Source of the DNA: Lonicera japonica
Taxonomy: Eukaryota; Streptophyta; Magnoliopsida; Dipsacales; Caprifoliaceae
DNA: 64,000 bases
NCBI GenBank assembly: GCA_021464415.1
Contig: CM038464.1
Location: 56,285,328-56,349,327, forward strand
Direction of reading: 5' to 3'
The notes under the pieces were generated by a model. That model was not told where the DNA came from. It was given only the letters and a program-made list of their open reading frames with translations, and made no database searches. Within the stretch, counting starts at the first letter, position 1; every line of letters begins with the position of its first letter. Of this stretch, positions 23,361-34,664 are shown piece by piece. A program made the position numbers and the translations under genes.

Positions 23361-23880
23361 TCATTCTTCCCTAGATTTTAGGAAGTCAATTATACCCCTT
23401 TCCAATGGCTCACTCTTTTCGAATTCTTTCACCCCTTTTTGTGAGATTAATGCATTTGCAACTAAATCTGTATATTTCACTACTTCAAGGACTTCTACCC
23501 CTGATCTAATTGCCAACTGTAAGCCTCCTTGGAATTGATGAAATTTAGCTACTTCAGTTTGTATAAAGTCAGGTGCAAATATGAATAACTCCGAAAATTT
23601 TGCATCATACTGGAATACACTCATGTCCCCTTAAGTCAGCCATATGAATTCTCGTTCCTTCTCTAACTGGTACTCCATAGGAAAATACTTCTCGTTGAAC
23701 ACCTCTACAAATCAATCCCATCCTATGACAACTAGAAATCGAGGCACCACTCCACCAACCATTGTTAACAACCTCTTAGTAGCATCCCGCCAAAATAGAG
23801 CTTCACCTTCTAACATGAAAGTTGTCAATACTACTATTTTAGTATAAGAGGCTATGGTTATAGATTCTCAAGTTATATAG
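23361..23880 (-). pseudogene. Gypsy-type gag fragment (left arm of an inverted repeat)
   Basis: The minus-strand frame 23624-23361 reads VFQYDAKFSELFIFAPDF, then QTEVAKFHQFQGGLQLAIR, then VVKYTDLVANALI. This is the retrotransposon gag (capsid) region common in plant Ty3/gypsy elements. Sequence upstream on the same strand, up to about 23880, continues the gag similarity but is interrupted by stops and frame changes. It is the mirror image of the fragment at 24000-24790. Confidence 0.75.
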
Positions 23881-23999
23881 GAATATAGAGTGGCAATAGG
23901 CTTAAGGAGTGTGTTGTTGAGTCGTTCACTAACATTGTAGCCTACCACATGTTATTGCATTTGGTGTTCATTGATTCTATATTGTAGTAAAGATATGAA

Positions 24000-24790
24000 A
24001 CAAGGAGATCATCATGATGTTGAGGGGGAGGCATCTCATGCTCCTGCCGAAGTCGATATCTAAAGGCGAGATGGGCAAAGAGAAAAATGAAGTATAAGAA
24101 CCTCATTGAAAGATGCAAGCTGTAGCTCGAGTAATGGATGGTGAAACTACAGGTGGTGATAATATACGTAAACTGCATGAATGTTTTATGAAATGGTCGC
24201 CCCCAACAATCTCATGAAAAATGGACCCTTTTTTTTTTCCAGATAATTGGGTGAAGAGTGTGGAGAATATATTTGAGGTAATGGGAGTCCCTAATGACCA
24301 AAAAGTAGTGTTGCCAACTTTCAAGTTTGATTTTGATGAGATGTTACTATGAAATTGTTGACAATGGTTGGTGAAATGGTGCCCCTGAGCTTCAATTGTC
24401 ATAGGATGGGATTGATTTGCAGCGAGAAGTATTTTCCTATGGAGAACCAGATAGAGAATGAACGAGAATTCATATGGCTAACTCAAGGTGACATGAGTGT
24501 ACTCCAGTATGAGGCAAAGTTTATTGAGTTATCCAGATTTGCACCTGACTTTGTACAAACTGAAGTAGCTGTCGATTCCAAGGAAGCTTACTATTGACAA
24601 TTAAATCAAGGTTAGAAGTCCTTTAAGTAGTGAAATAAACATATTTAGTTGCAAATGCAATAATCTCAGAAAAGGGAGTGAAAGAATTCGAAAGGAGGAG
24701 TGATCCAATGAAAAGGGGTATAATTGACTTCCTAAAATCTGGGGAAGAATGAACACAATCATCACAACAAGGAAGCTAGAAACACCAAGC
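24000..24790 (+). pseudogene. Gypsy-type gag fragment (right arm of an inverted repeat)
   Basis: The plus strand carries the same gag region as the left arm. It is clearest at 24420-24590 (EKYFPMENQIENEREFIWL, then MSVLQYEAKFIELSRFAPDF) and runs on, with frame breaks, to about 24750 (phrases matching ANAIISEKGVKEFERR). It extends further toward the gag N-terminus than the left arm. No protease or polymerase follows. Confidence 0.75.
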
Positions 24791-24810
24791 AACCGGAGAA
24801 CAAATAGGTG

Positions 24811-26590
24811 TGACAACTATTTCCGCCCCGCAGGGGTAAGAAAATACATAAATCATTTCCTTTATTTTATATCAAAATAGTTTTCAAAACACTAATACAA
24901 TTTCAACTCTAAAAAATAAAAATACGACATATCTCTTTTACCAAAAATAATAAACTAACTAAATGCGCCCGGCTCGCTAATCCAAAATCAACTCCACCTT
25001 GAGTCACCTGTGAGGGTAGTACATGACACATAGGATTGCAACATAATATTTTATCAACAATAAAATATTTTCAATAGCATTCAATGCAACAATTTCGGTA
25101 ATTCAACAACATTGAGCAACTCCACAAATTCATCAGACCAACACTTGGCTTTATACACCAGAAACTCTTAGTGACACGTTAAAATTTACTTGTCTCACCT
25201 ATCTTACCACGTCGAAACTCCTAAGCCTTACACGACTGTGACTTATTAGGGCTTTTTGGCTAGCAAACTTAACCATACACCAATCAATTTCACGACAGTT
25301 AAACCAACAACAATTAACAAGAATTGATGAGGCCAAATAATATACACCGAAATTAATCGAACACATAGAATTCAAGAGGAATACAATGAATTGAACAATA
25401 AATAAATACTCTAAAAATTTTAATGCACGTAATATTTAACCCCTTTACCTTAAAAATAACACCATAAAATACCATCACACTAAACTCTACACGCCAACTT
25501 TTTTCCTCACTACTTTGCACCCAAAATCATGTTAACATTGCAACCAGGTAATATAGGGTTTGAAAATGTCAAGATGGGCCCCCACTAAACTCAAGTGTGG
25601 CCACGTAGCCTTCAATTGTCGTGACTCCTATTTTCTCATCTTTAATATCTTGCCACGTTACTAAATTTTAACACTTATCCAACAAAGAAATAGCCTAAGG
25701 TTGTACCAAAAGCACACACATACTCCTTCCAATTTTCCACGTGGACCCACGTCCACCTACGTATATATGTGTATATATTATAATTTTTATCAGTGTAAAA
25801 ATATAAAATATATTGCGATCTACCTTTTTCTTAAAAAAATTATCCCGAAATTTATACAAAAACTCATACCCAAAGGCGAGAAGGTAACGTAATTACACCT
25901 TTGATGCCTACTTGTGACCCCTTGGCCCGCGGGAGTTAGAAAACAAAAATTATAACCAATTTTATTTTTATATCAATATCATTTTTAAGGTACTAATTTT
26001 GAAATTAAGATATAGAACAATCTCTCCTCTAAAAGAATACTACTAACTAAACTTACCGCGCCCAACTTGTTAATTCAAAACTGACTCCACCTTGAATCAC
26101 TTGTGCTATATAAATTGAAAAAGGGTAGTACATAAGCATCGCAGGCGAACATATTATTGACAATAAAATATTCAAAAACAACATCAGTCTACACAACAAA
26201 TTCAACATATATAAATCTGGCCTCATTCGCCGGTCCATTTCAGTAACATATGAAAACTACCTATCTCTCTATATTAAAATTATACTCTCAACTTTACATG
26301 ACTGCGACTATTAGGCTTTTTGACAATTAGTTCCATGACAATTTAACCACCACAATAATTAACATAAATACTAGAACCAAACAATCACCATGACATCGAT
26401 AAGAGTATAACGAATTGGATAACAAATGAATATTCTAGATAATTAAATATAACCCCTTACCTCAAAATAATACCATAAAATAGCTCCGTAATTATATACC
26501 AAGCGCACTGCCTAACACTCCATGTTCCTTCCCCAAGAATTGTCCACGGCAATTCACTGCCTCTCTGGTACTCTCCAAAACTAAAACATA
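24811..26590. repeat. Two diverged LTR-like direct repeats
   Basis: A unit starting GTGACAACTATTTCCGCC at about 24811 and a second starting GTGACCCCTTGGCCCGCG at about 25914 share a series of phrases in the same order, for example ACTCCACCTTGA(G/A)TCAC(C/T)TGTG at about 25000 and 26085, then GGGTAGTACAT, then ACAATAAAATATT. They follow directly on the gag fragment. I read them as old LTRs or LTR pieces of the same gypsy family; terminal boundaries are not crisp. Confidence 0.5.
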
Positions 26591-27643
26591 TATACACTTA
26601 GCAATATACACCCTCGAAATGGAATTATGTAAGATGCATACTAATCATGTTTAGATGAGGCAAATGAAAAATGCATAAGGTTTGGGTGTCAGATGTCACC
26701 TCAATTGAAGTGCACGATTGAAAAAAAGAATCAACTCTATAAAGATATGGGCCATATGGCTGCAATGCTGCTAATGCCAATAACGTAAATGTGATGGTTG
26801 ATGCAGATAAATTTAAAATATCACTTCTTTGATGTGGCTTCATTCCTGTCTAGGGAGTTTGTGAAAATCTCAAAATCATATATTGGACTGGATTTTTGGA
26901 AGTAAATCTATAAATTGACATATGATTATATTTTATATCCCTATATACATAAAAGCACAATAAGAATCCCTTCTTTCGTGTATTATTAAATAAATGTTTT
27001 CCTATGTTTCAGATGAAATGATAAATAATTTACCATTTTTGAATGCAAGTTTTTTGTATGTACTGTTTGAGTAGGGATGATTTGTTATTTCTGTTGTTTA
27101 ACATTTTATTTTGGATGGATCCCTTAATTACTTTTACGCAGGCAAGTCATCATCGGTAAGTTGCATTTGCATCCTGTTTTAGGAGCAATTTTTTCGTCAT
27201 GGATGATGCTTTAAGCCTTTTAATTTGTTAGATAGTTTGGAGCCGGGGACAGGGTGGCTTGATCAAAGAGACTTTACTAGTTTAATAGGCTGTTCCGACA
27301 GTTAAGAGGTTCACCATCCACGTCTAATGCGTGTAACTAATGGGTGATTCATAAAGCAACTGAGTTGATCACGTAGATAGATAGTTCTATTTTTCTTCTT
27401 TTCTAGGTATATGGTTTGGAGACCAATAGACCATAGTCAGCCAGTTGGTGAAAAGCAGATGGTTATAACTTGGTTGTGTTGCTATGAAGCAACGGCTTCT
27501 TTGAAAGAAATGAAGAAACTGAATCAGGTGCGGGTGTGATTGTGGCTCCTATTAATCCCCATAATTCGCACCTAAGGAGAGACGGAATCTGAAAGAATCT
27601 GAAGTTAAAAAAAATCTGAAAATGATAAGAATGTTTAATTTCT
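26591..27643. other. Gene-free spacer
   Basis: No protein similarity is recognised. Around 27130-27530 the base composition is more balanced and there are splice-like sites, so an untranslated or non-coding transcript is possible, but nothing supports a product. Confidence 0.4.
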
Positions 27644-27646
27644 TTA

Positions 27647-28154
27647 GGCCTCGTTTGATTCGGATATTAAAAAGTAGGATGAGATTCTTAATACCACTTT
27701 TTTTATAATACTTTGTTTGATTTGCACAAATGTGCTGGGATTACTCATACCGGTACTAACTTAATACCACTCTTTGTGCTATAATTTAATACCCTAGGGG
27801 GAGGTGGCATTGTTTATTCAGGATTAAGAAAAATGAACCATATATTTTCAAAAATGCCACCACGACTACTACTACTACTATATTATTATTATTATTTTAA
27901 TTTATTTTTTTTTAAAAAATTTGAAATTTTTTTTTTTAATTTTTTTTTTGATTTTGTTAGTCCAAAATATAATCTCGTATACGAGTTACAGAACCAAACA
28001 TAGTATTAACATCAGCATGAGATATCCCAGTATTAATACTGCATGAATCAAACAAGGTATTGGTATTAAATTAATATTAGGATTAATAATCCAAGTATTA
28101 TTAACACTGGTATTATTAATCCCACTGATCGTAATACCTGAATCAAACGAGGCC
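27647..28154. mobile_element. Harbinger-like MITE, GGCCTCGTTTGATTC family
   Basis: A 508-bp element with TTA on both sides (27644-27646 and 28155-28157) and terminal inverted repeats GGCCTCGTTTGATTC, perfect over 15 bases. The subterminal zones are rich in AATACC/GGTATT motifs in both orientations. No transposase. Confidence 0.85.
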
Positions 28155-28694
28155 TTAGTGTAACAAGGCCACTTCTGTTAATTTAGACATGTGGGATTTA
28201 ACTAAAGAACAAACCTACTCTTATCCATACCCTACTACAATTAGTCACTAGTCGTCCTAACTGGACAACTCTCTCCCTTAAACCAAAGGTCAAGAGCTTC
28301 AACAACTCTATCTATTTCTATCATCATGTCGCACCCTCACTTTCACCCTGCATCTGCATCCGCATCTGCTTTCAATAGATGCATTGTCATGGTTAGTTTT
28401 CATAGTTTTGCTGATCATCACTAGGAGAAGTCTAATCATAGATGTAATTTTGCTCATTTTGTTACTGAAATGCTGGAAATGTTATTGCTATATATATATG
28501 GAGTATTCATATTGTCCCTCCAGTGGAGGCTTTCGGAAGCCGGAAAAGGCATTCTTTTGTATTGCTCCTAATTTCTGGTGTTGTTGATTGAGTAGACAGT
28601 ACAAAACCTTTTCAAGGATTTTAATGGTGACGAAAAGGGCCTCTCGTTTAGCACGAGGTCGACATATATCGATGAACTTATCAAGTGAAGTTTA

Positions 28695-28994
28695 GGCTCC
28701 GTTTGATATCAAGATGGAAAATCATAGCAAAACCAATTAGTTTGTGTGAGAAGTTGGAAAATAAGTGAAGGGATGAGGTGTTCTCCATCTCATGCTTACT
28801 AACGAGTAATGTCCTCCATCCTCCTCTCTTTTTGTGGAAATTTTTTCTTCCTCACCACCCAAAGAATTTTTTTTTCCATGGAAAAAACCAAAAAGGAAGA
28901 GTTTCTCACCACATCGGTCAACTCTTTTTCAACTTCTAACAAAAAATCAATTGTTTTTCTTACCATGTTCCATCTTGTTATCAAACGGGGAGCC
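28695..28994. mobile_element. Harbinger-like MITE, GGCTCCGTTTGAT family (best-preserved copy)
   Basis: A 300-bp element with TTA on both sides (28692-28694 and 28995-28997) and terminal inverted repeats GGCTCCGTTTGATATCAAG / GGCTCCCCGTTTGATAACAAG. Internal inverted stretches (around GAGTTTCTCACC and GTTCTCCATCTCATGC) give overlapping open frames on both strands that are not genes. Confidence 0.85.
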
Positions 28995-28997
28995 TTA

Positions 28998-30076
28998 TAG
29001 TATTTTTTTAGATAAGGTTTCCAGTCTTTTGAGAATTATTATTATTATTATTATAAAAATCAAAAGTCATATTTCCAATAAGAATATGCTATGAATACGC
29101 AGCCTTGTTGAAGAAAGAATGTCCACCGAGGGTAAGCAGTAGGCATCAATGCTCACATTATCCAGCGCTTATAAGCAAAAAGTACTAACGCTCACATTAG
29201 TCGGCTTGCCCTTTACTCTATTTCACCTTTTGGATATCAGTGCTTTACACTGAATCTTATAAGGAAAAGTTTACAGTTCAGAAAAGGCAAGGGTTGGGTC
29301 TCTGGGATTTGTTATTTTTGACTCTGCTGTCTGCTACCTCTGGTTCCGAGTAACATTCTCCAAACCCCTCTTCTCTAGAATTAGTGGAGTCACTCACTCA
29401 TTTTCTCCCCTACTGTATTGCTAAAAATATTAAAATATGTATAGCTGGTGTATAATGTAGAGTTTAGCTGCTGCTAGTTGTCATTGTCATTGATTATGTG
29501 GAGAAAGACAAATGGGGGCCCTTCAACTTTTCCAAGTACTAGGTACCAAGTAACTTAACAAATCAAAAGTAAATTCTACACCTTTCCCACTAAGTCGTTC
29601 AACTTAAATCTTTGTTCCCAAACTTATTTATCATCCTCTAGTTTCTTCTTTTTTGATAGCCGATCTTCAAGTTCCTTTACAAAGAAAATGAATTCTTTAA
29701 TACTTCTCGACGTGCGTAACATGGAAGCTAATAATGAAGATTTTCAAATCCCAATAACATAAATCAAATTTTGCCACAACCAGAAAAAATCATTACATTA
29801 AACAATGACCAACGCAGACAATCCCGAAATTCGGGTTCTGAATTGGGTCCCTAATGCATTGTAGCATTGTTGTACCTTCAACAAGAGTACAACTGTACAA
29901 GCTATAATGCATTTGTGAACCAATTTGGAAGCAAGGACCTTTCCTAAACAACACAATGGCAAATCAAAAGGAAGAAGCAGAGAGACATACCATATAATAA
30001 GCACCTAAGAATTGAGCCAATAATTCAAGAATCTGATGCTGAACCCATCAATTAATCTCGTTTTAGGTCTACAAAG
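28998..30076. other. Spacer and presumed 3' side of the PPR gene
   Basis: No coding feature. The part next to 30077 would be the 3' untranslated region of the minus-strand PPR gene. Confidence 0.4.
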
Positions 30077-32167
30077 TTAAATAATCAGACTTCCAAATTC
30101 AATTTTTTCCCTTGCAGCATCAGCTTTTGCAATAAAACTATTTGTTTTATCAGCAGCCTTTGGTCTTACCGGTGAAGACTTAAAAGTTCCAAGTGCATCC
30201 AAGAAGAACCTTTTATTAGGAACAATACCATCTTTATCCATATGACTCAACAATTTCTTTACTAGGTCCTTCATGTCGGCTTTTGTGTACGCCTTATAAA
30301 GAAGTTTATATGTCGATGAATTTATAGGAAATGTCCGATTCTCCCTTGTGCTCTCAAACAGCATGTCTGCATCCACTAGTAATCTGTTCAAGCAATATAC
30401 TTCGAGCATGGCATTCAAAGTTGAAACTTTTAACCCCCCCAATTCTATAATGAAATCAAATGTTTCTCTCGCTTTTGAAACACTATCACAATGGCCATAC
30501 ATCAAAATAAGACACTCGTATGTAATGATGCTTGGTGTATATCCCATTTCGTTCAATTTTTTAAAAGCAAACTCCGCTTTCTCTCTAAGCCTTGCTTTTC
30601 CATAGTTTGTAATCATAGAGTTAAATGTAGCTAGTGTTGGTTTCTCCTTCGAGCGCATCAAACTCTTGAAAACTTGCTCCATTTTCTCAAATTCTTGCAT
30701 CCTTCCATAAGAATCGATTAACAAGTTAAAAGTAATTATATCAGGTCTAATTTGGTTACTCTTCATCCGAGAAAGAACGGCCTCCATTTCTCTAATCATC
30801 CCGTTTTTCCCATAAGCATCCATAATGCCGTTGAATGTGAAGATATCGGTAGTAATTATGCTCTCATTGAGATCTTTGAACAAAGCTTCAACTTGCTCAA
30901 TCTTACGGGCTTGTGCTGAAGCTCTCAAGAGGATGTTGTAAGTAACTACGTTGGGTTTGCATCGGTCCATTCCTTTCATTTTTTCAAAGTAACCCATAGC
31001 CTTGTCTAAGGCCTTGACTTTGTCCCGAGAGTGGAGGTGAGCTGTAATGAGGGCGTTGTAGACCGAAGTGTCAGGCCGACAACCACTATTTCGCATCTCA
31101 GAGAAGAGCCACATGGCCATTCTGGTTTGGCCTTTCTTGCCCATAACCGATATTAGCTTTGAGTAAATGCCATTATCGGCTATGTACCAACGTTGTTTTT
31201 GCATCCATCTGAACACCTAAACCATGATGAATATAAGTGAAGCAACTATCTCAAAAAGCCTAGCTTGCTATACATATGGAAATCTTATTGCCCACTAACC
31301 AGATTGACATAATCAAAATACATATATGAATAACAAGAATTATACATAAAGAATTTTTCTTTCCGGTAAAACTTCTGTCTTTTAAGGGTGTGTTTGATTT
31401 GGTTTACATGGAAAAGCATCGAATTTGTTGGCACTGTTTTAACTTTTAATGGAAAAAGCAAAACCTAGGAGGGTGGTGGTTTTTAGACTCCTTGGAAAAG
31501 GGGAAATTAGGCTAAAGCAAGTCGTACCATAAAACTGATTCGTCGGAATCAAACACCACCTAAAGATGGAAAATATCTTGGACAATGGGCATTTTAACTC
31601 CACCATCAAATTTATAGGAAACTGCATAAACCCAGATGATAAAAACCACATTTCGAAGAAGTACCATCAAAATTATCAAGAAACTTTACAAACCCAGAAG
31701 ATTAAATCAAACACCATATAAGAAAAGGGGCAACTAATACTAACCTCAAGGCATTGAAGCCATTTGTCTATCTTGCCAAGCTCTTCAAAGAGAAGAAAAC
31801 AGTGTTCAGTCCTCACAAGCTTAACATACTTATTGAGTGTAGTAAGTAATGGCCTCTTGTCATTGATGTTCCTGAGGATTAACCGAACCAATTCCTCTGC
31901 CTCCGGGTTTCTCGGAGAAGAAGAAGAAGATAATGACGATGATTTTCTCTTGGGCAGACTTGCCGAAATGGAGGTGATGCTGCAAGTGTAATTGAAATTG
32001 GGTGGGGTTTTTTTGTTCGGCAAAAGAAAACATGGGTGAGTGGTGAAATTGTGATTTGGGGATGATGATGATGAAAATATGGTGAATTTGTGGGGGAGAT
32101 TTAGGGGAAGTGAAGAGGAGAGTTGTAGAGATGATGATGACAACCCAGTTGACAAATTAAAGGACAT
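30077..32167 (-). CDS. EMB2453: Chloroplast-type P-class PPR protein, EMB2453/PPR5-like
   Basis: Two exons on the minus strand: 32167-31745 and 31216-30077. The 528-bp intron runs from GTTAGT to TTTAG. The product is about 520 aa. The start codon chosen is the ATG at 32167; a longer open frame reaches 32335 but begins inside the tRNA gene. The first 60 or so residues are rich in Ser, Leu, Pro and Asn without acids, as in a plastid transit peptide. From about residue 110 come tandem 35-residue P-type PPR motifs, e.g. DTSVYNALITAHLHSRD, NVVTYNILLRA, DIFTFNGIMDAYGKNGM, DIITFNLLIDSYGRM, TLATFNSMITNYGKAR. Such proteins bind organelle RNA. The phrase FEELGKIDKWLQCLEVFRWM at the exon junction and the general order match Arabidopsis EMB2453 and maize PPR5, which act on plastid trnG-UCC; that match is from memory. 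It is shorter at the C-terminus than the Arabidopsis protein. No break is seen. Confidence 0.9.
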
Positions 32168-32277
32168 TTTTTTCAGTGAGGGGTGGGTGATTGAATTTGG
32201 GGCAGATAAGTGAAGGTGGTTATTGCTGAGAAAAGAGGAGGCAAAAAGGAGAAAACAGGAAAACAGAGGATTGGGAT

Positions 32278-32349
32278 TGAACCCGACGTGAATCGAACAC
32301 GCAACCTTCTGATCTGGAGTCAGACGCGCTACCATTGCGCCACGGATCC
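32278..32349 (-). tRNA. trnW-CCA: tRNA-Trp (CCA)
   Basis: A 72-base cloverleaf on the minus strand. The acceptor stem GGATCCG pairs with CGGGTTC before discriminator A. The D arm contains GGCGCAATGGTAGCGC, the anticodon loop is CTCCAGA (anticodon CCA), and the T arm holds GTTCGATTC. There is no intron. T-rich sequence that could serve as a terminator is not immediate. It stands about 110 bases upstream of the PPR start codon on the same strand, so it lies in or next to the PPR promoter or leader. Confidence 0.95.
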
Positions 32350-32684
32350 TCTTGTTTGATTTTCTCTACCAAGTCTTTGTTGAATTAAAAATTCACTCAG
32401 CGAAGTCCCAGAAAAATTGCACGGAAAAATACATTTTAAACCTTCGGGTGATTTGTTGGTTCCCCAAAATTATTTTATCCAGACTTTAAATTATATATTA
32501 TTGTTGCACTTCATTTTATCTAGACCTAGTTAAAAAATGTTAAATTTTTTGGCAGAGGGTCCACGTGACATTAAATAAGTAAATGCCCCCAAACAATCCA
32601 TTTAAAACACAAATGTTGAAAATATATACTTCCTTTTTTTTTATTCTATTTTTTTTTATATAAACATGTTTTCTTCTTATAATT

Positions 32685-32719
<35 letters not shown>

Positions 32720-33297
32720 CTTCTCTCTCTTGTCTTCTCAATTCTCTCTCAAAATCTTTCTTCTTTCTTACCATTTCTCTCTCGTCATATCTTTTTCCAG
32801 TTCCTTTTGTTATGAACGTGGACTTTCATTATCAACATTTAAGATAAAATTATCTTTCTAATTTTATTTTATTTTTTTAAAAAAAATTTCAATGTTTTAA
32901 ATGGGTAGATAAACTATAGTTCATCAAAATAAGAAATGGACATGATGATATTACCTTAAATGTTGAGAATGAAAGCCAATGATGATGATAAAAGGAAATG
33001 ATGAAAGAAATGTGTGATAAATATATTAGAAGAAAAGAGAGAATACATATTTATAAAAAAACAGTATGTATATATATATATATATATATCTTTAGTATTT
33101 GTGTTTTGAACTAATGGATCGAGGTATTTATGTCAATTTTATTTTGTTATTTAATGTTACGTGGACTCCTTTCTTAAAAAATATGACGGTTTCTAACTCA
33201 GTTGGGATAAAGTTAAAGGTAGTAATAGTTTAAAGTGTTTAGTGTCAAGTAAAATAATGTATAGGATGACCTATTAACCTAACAAACGACAAGGAGT
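32350..33297. other. Gene-free spacer with microsatellites
   Basis: Contains a (TTTC)n run at 32684-32718 and an (AT)n run at 33067-33089, and otherwise AT-rich unique sequence. The segment next to 32350 would be the common upstream region of the tRNA and PPR genes. Confidence 0.5.
32684..32718. repeat. (TTTC)n microsatellite
   Basis: Eight or more uninterrupted TTTC units. Confidence 0.95.
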
Positions 33298-33305
33298 TTA
33301 ATGTT

Positions 33306-34656
33306 GGGTGGTGATGTTGGCACCCCCATAATCACTTGGTAACACTCCCACTAAAAAAAGAGCTCAAATTGTTATTTTCTCCCCACTTGTTTTAATTTAA
33401 CTCAAAAGTTAATTAAACCACTAATTATATAATTATCTCTTGTCTATCTAGCAACAAATTTTGGTAGCACCAAAACAACAAATAAAACTTCAATTAATGC
33501 AAAACTCTAAGTTTGAGAAGAATGGTATAAACAAAACAAAACAAAACAAAACAAAACCTCCATTGATGCAAAACTCAAAATTTGAAAATAATGATAGAAA
33601 AAAGAGAAACGTTGTAATAAAGGAAGGAAAACAAGCAAGAAAGAGTTAATGAAAGAGAGACATACATGTTTTTTTATTTTGTTTTATTGTTTATATGATT
33701 TTCATAGCATATACATCAATATATATAAACAAAAAACACAATTTTCTGTTTGAAGCATGAAGAAGGTTTACTCAGTTCTCCGTAACCGAGTTGCAGGCTT
33801 ATACACTCGGTTGCTCTTAATCGAGTATGAAATCCCATAAAATGTAATGCTCTCGGGACCTTTATTCGGTTGAAAGCAACCAAGTGTGATTAGTGTCACT
33901 CGGCTTCTCACAGCCGAGCATAATATAACAACACTCGGCTGCTCTCAATAGAATGAAGGTCCCGAGAGCATGACATTTTATGGAATTTCATACTCAGTTG
34001 AGAGCAGTCGAGTTTACAAACCTGCAACTCGGTTCGGTTACGGAGAACCGAGTAAACCTTTTTCGTGTTTTAAACATAAAATTTTGTTTTTTGTTTATAT
34101 ATATTGATGTGTATGATATGAAAATCATATAAACAATAAAACAAAATAAAAACATGTATGTCTCTTTTTCATTAACTCTTTCTTGCTTGTTTTCCTTCCT
34201 TTATTACAAAGTTTCTCTTTTTTCTACCATTATTTTCAAATTTTGAGTTTTGCATTACTGGAGGTTTTGTTTTGTTTTGTTTATGCCATTCTTCTCAAAC
34301 TTAGAGTTTTGCATTAATGGAGGTTTTATTTGTTGTTTAATTTGGTGCTACCAAAATTTGTTGCTAGATAGAGAAGATGATAAAGATGGTAATTTTGCTT
34401 GTTTGAGAAGATGGTAGAGATGGTGGAGAAATTTTGGGGCTAGTTTGGGGTAATTTGTTTTATGTTATTATGTAATTAATTACTTCATAATGTTATTAAT
34501 TAATTAAGTATGAGATTAATTCCCAAAAATAAGTGGGAGTGGTGTGAGTGGTAGGTATAACATGAGAGTGTTATTAAGATAAAAGTGTAAAAGTGGGAGT
34601 GTTAGTAAGAATGTGAGTGTTAACAAGAGTTTTGTGGGGTGCCAACATCACCACCC
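33306..34656. mobile_element. Long foldback DNA element (about 600-bp inverted arms)
   Basis: The ends are GGGTGGTGATGTTGGCACCC and its inverse. The flanks are TTAATGTT (33298-33305) and TTAATGTA (34657-34664). Most of the element is one large imperfect palindrome: for example TTTTGGTAGCACC at about 33460 mirrors GGTGCTACCAAAA at about 34345, AGTTCTCCGTAACCGAGT near 33775 mirrors its inverse near 34040, and CTCGGGACC near 33853 mirrors GGTCCCGAG near 33960. The centre is near 33905. An 8-9 base target and long arms suggest a MULE- or hAT-type foldback element. No transposase frame. Confidence 0.85.
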
Positions 34657-34664
34657 TTAATGTA

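Noticed and set aside
27130..27540. Possible exon with balanced base composition and splice-like sites
   Set aside because: All frames carry stops and no protein similarity could be named.
28799..29094. Overlapping open frames on both strands
   Set aside because: They result from the inverted-repeat structure of the MITE at 28695-28994.
32168..32335. Upstream extension of the PPR frame by 56 codons
   Set aside because: It would start inside the tRNA-Trp gene and lacks the features of the transit peptide, which begins well at the ATG at 32167.
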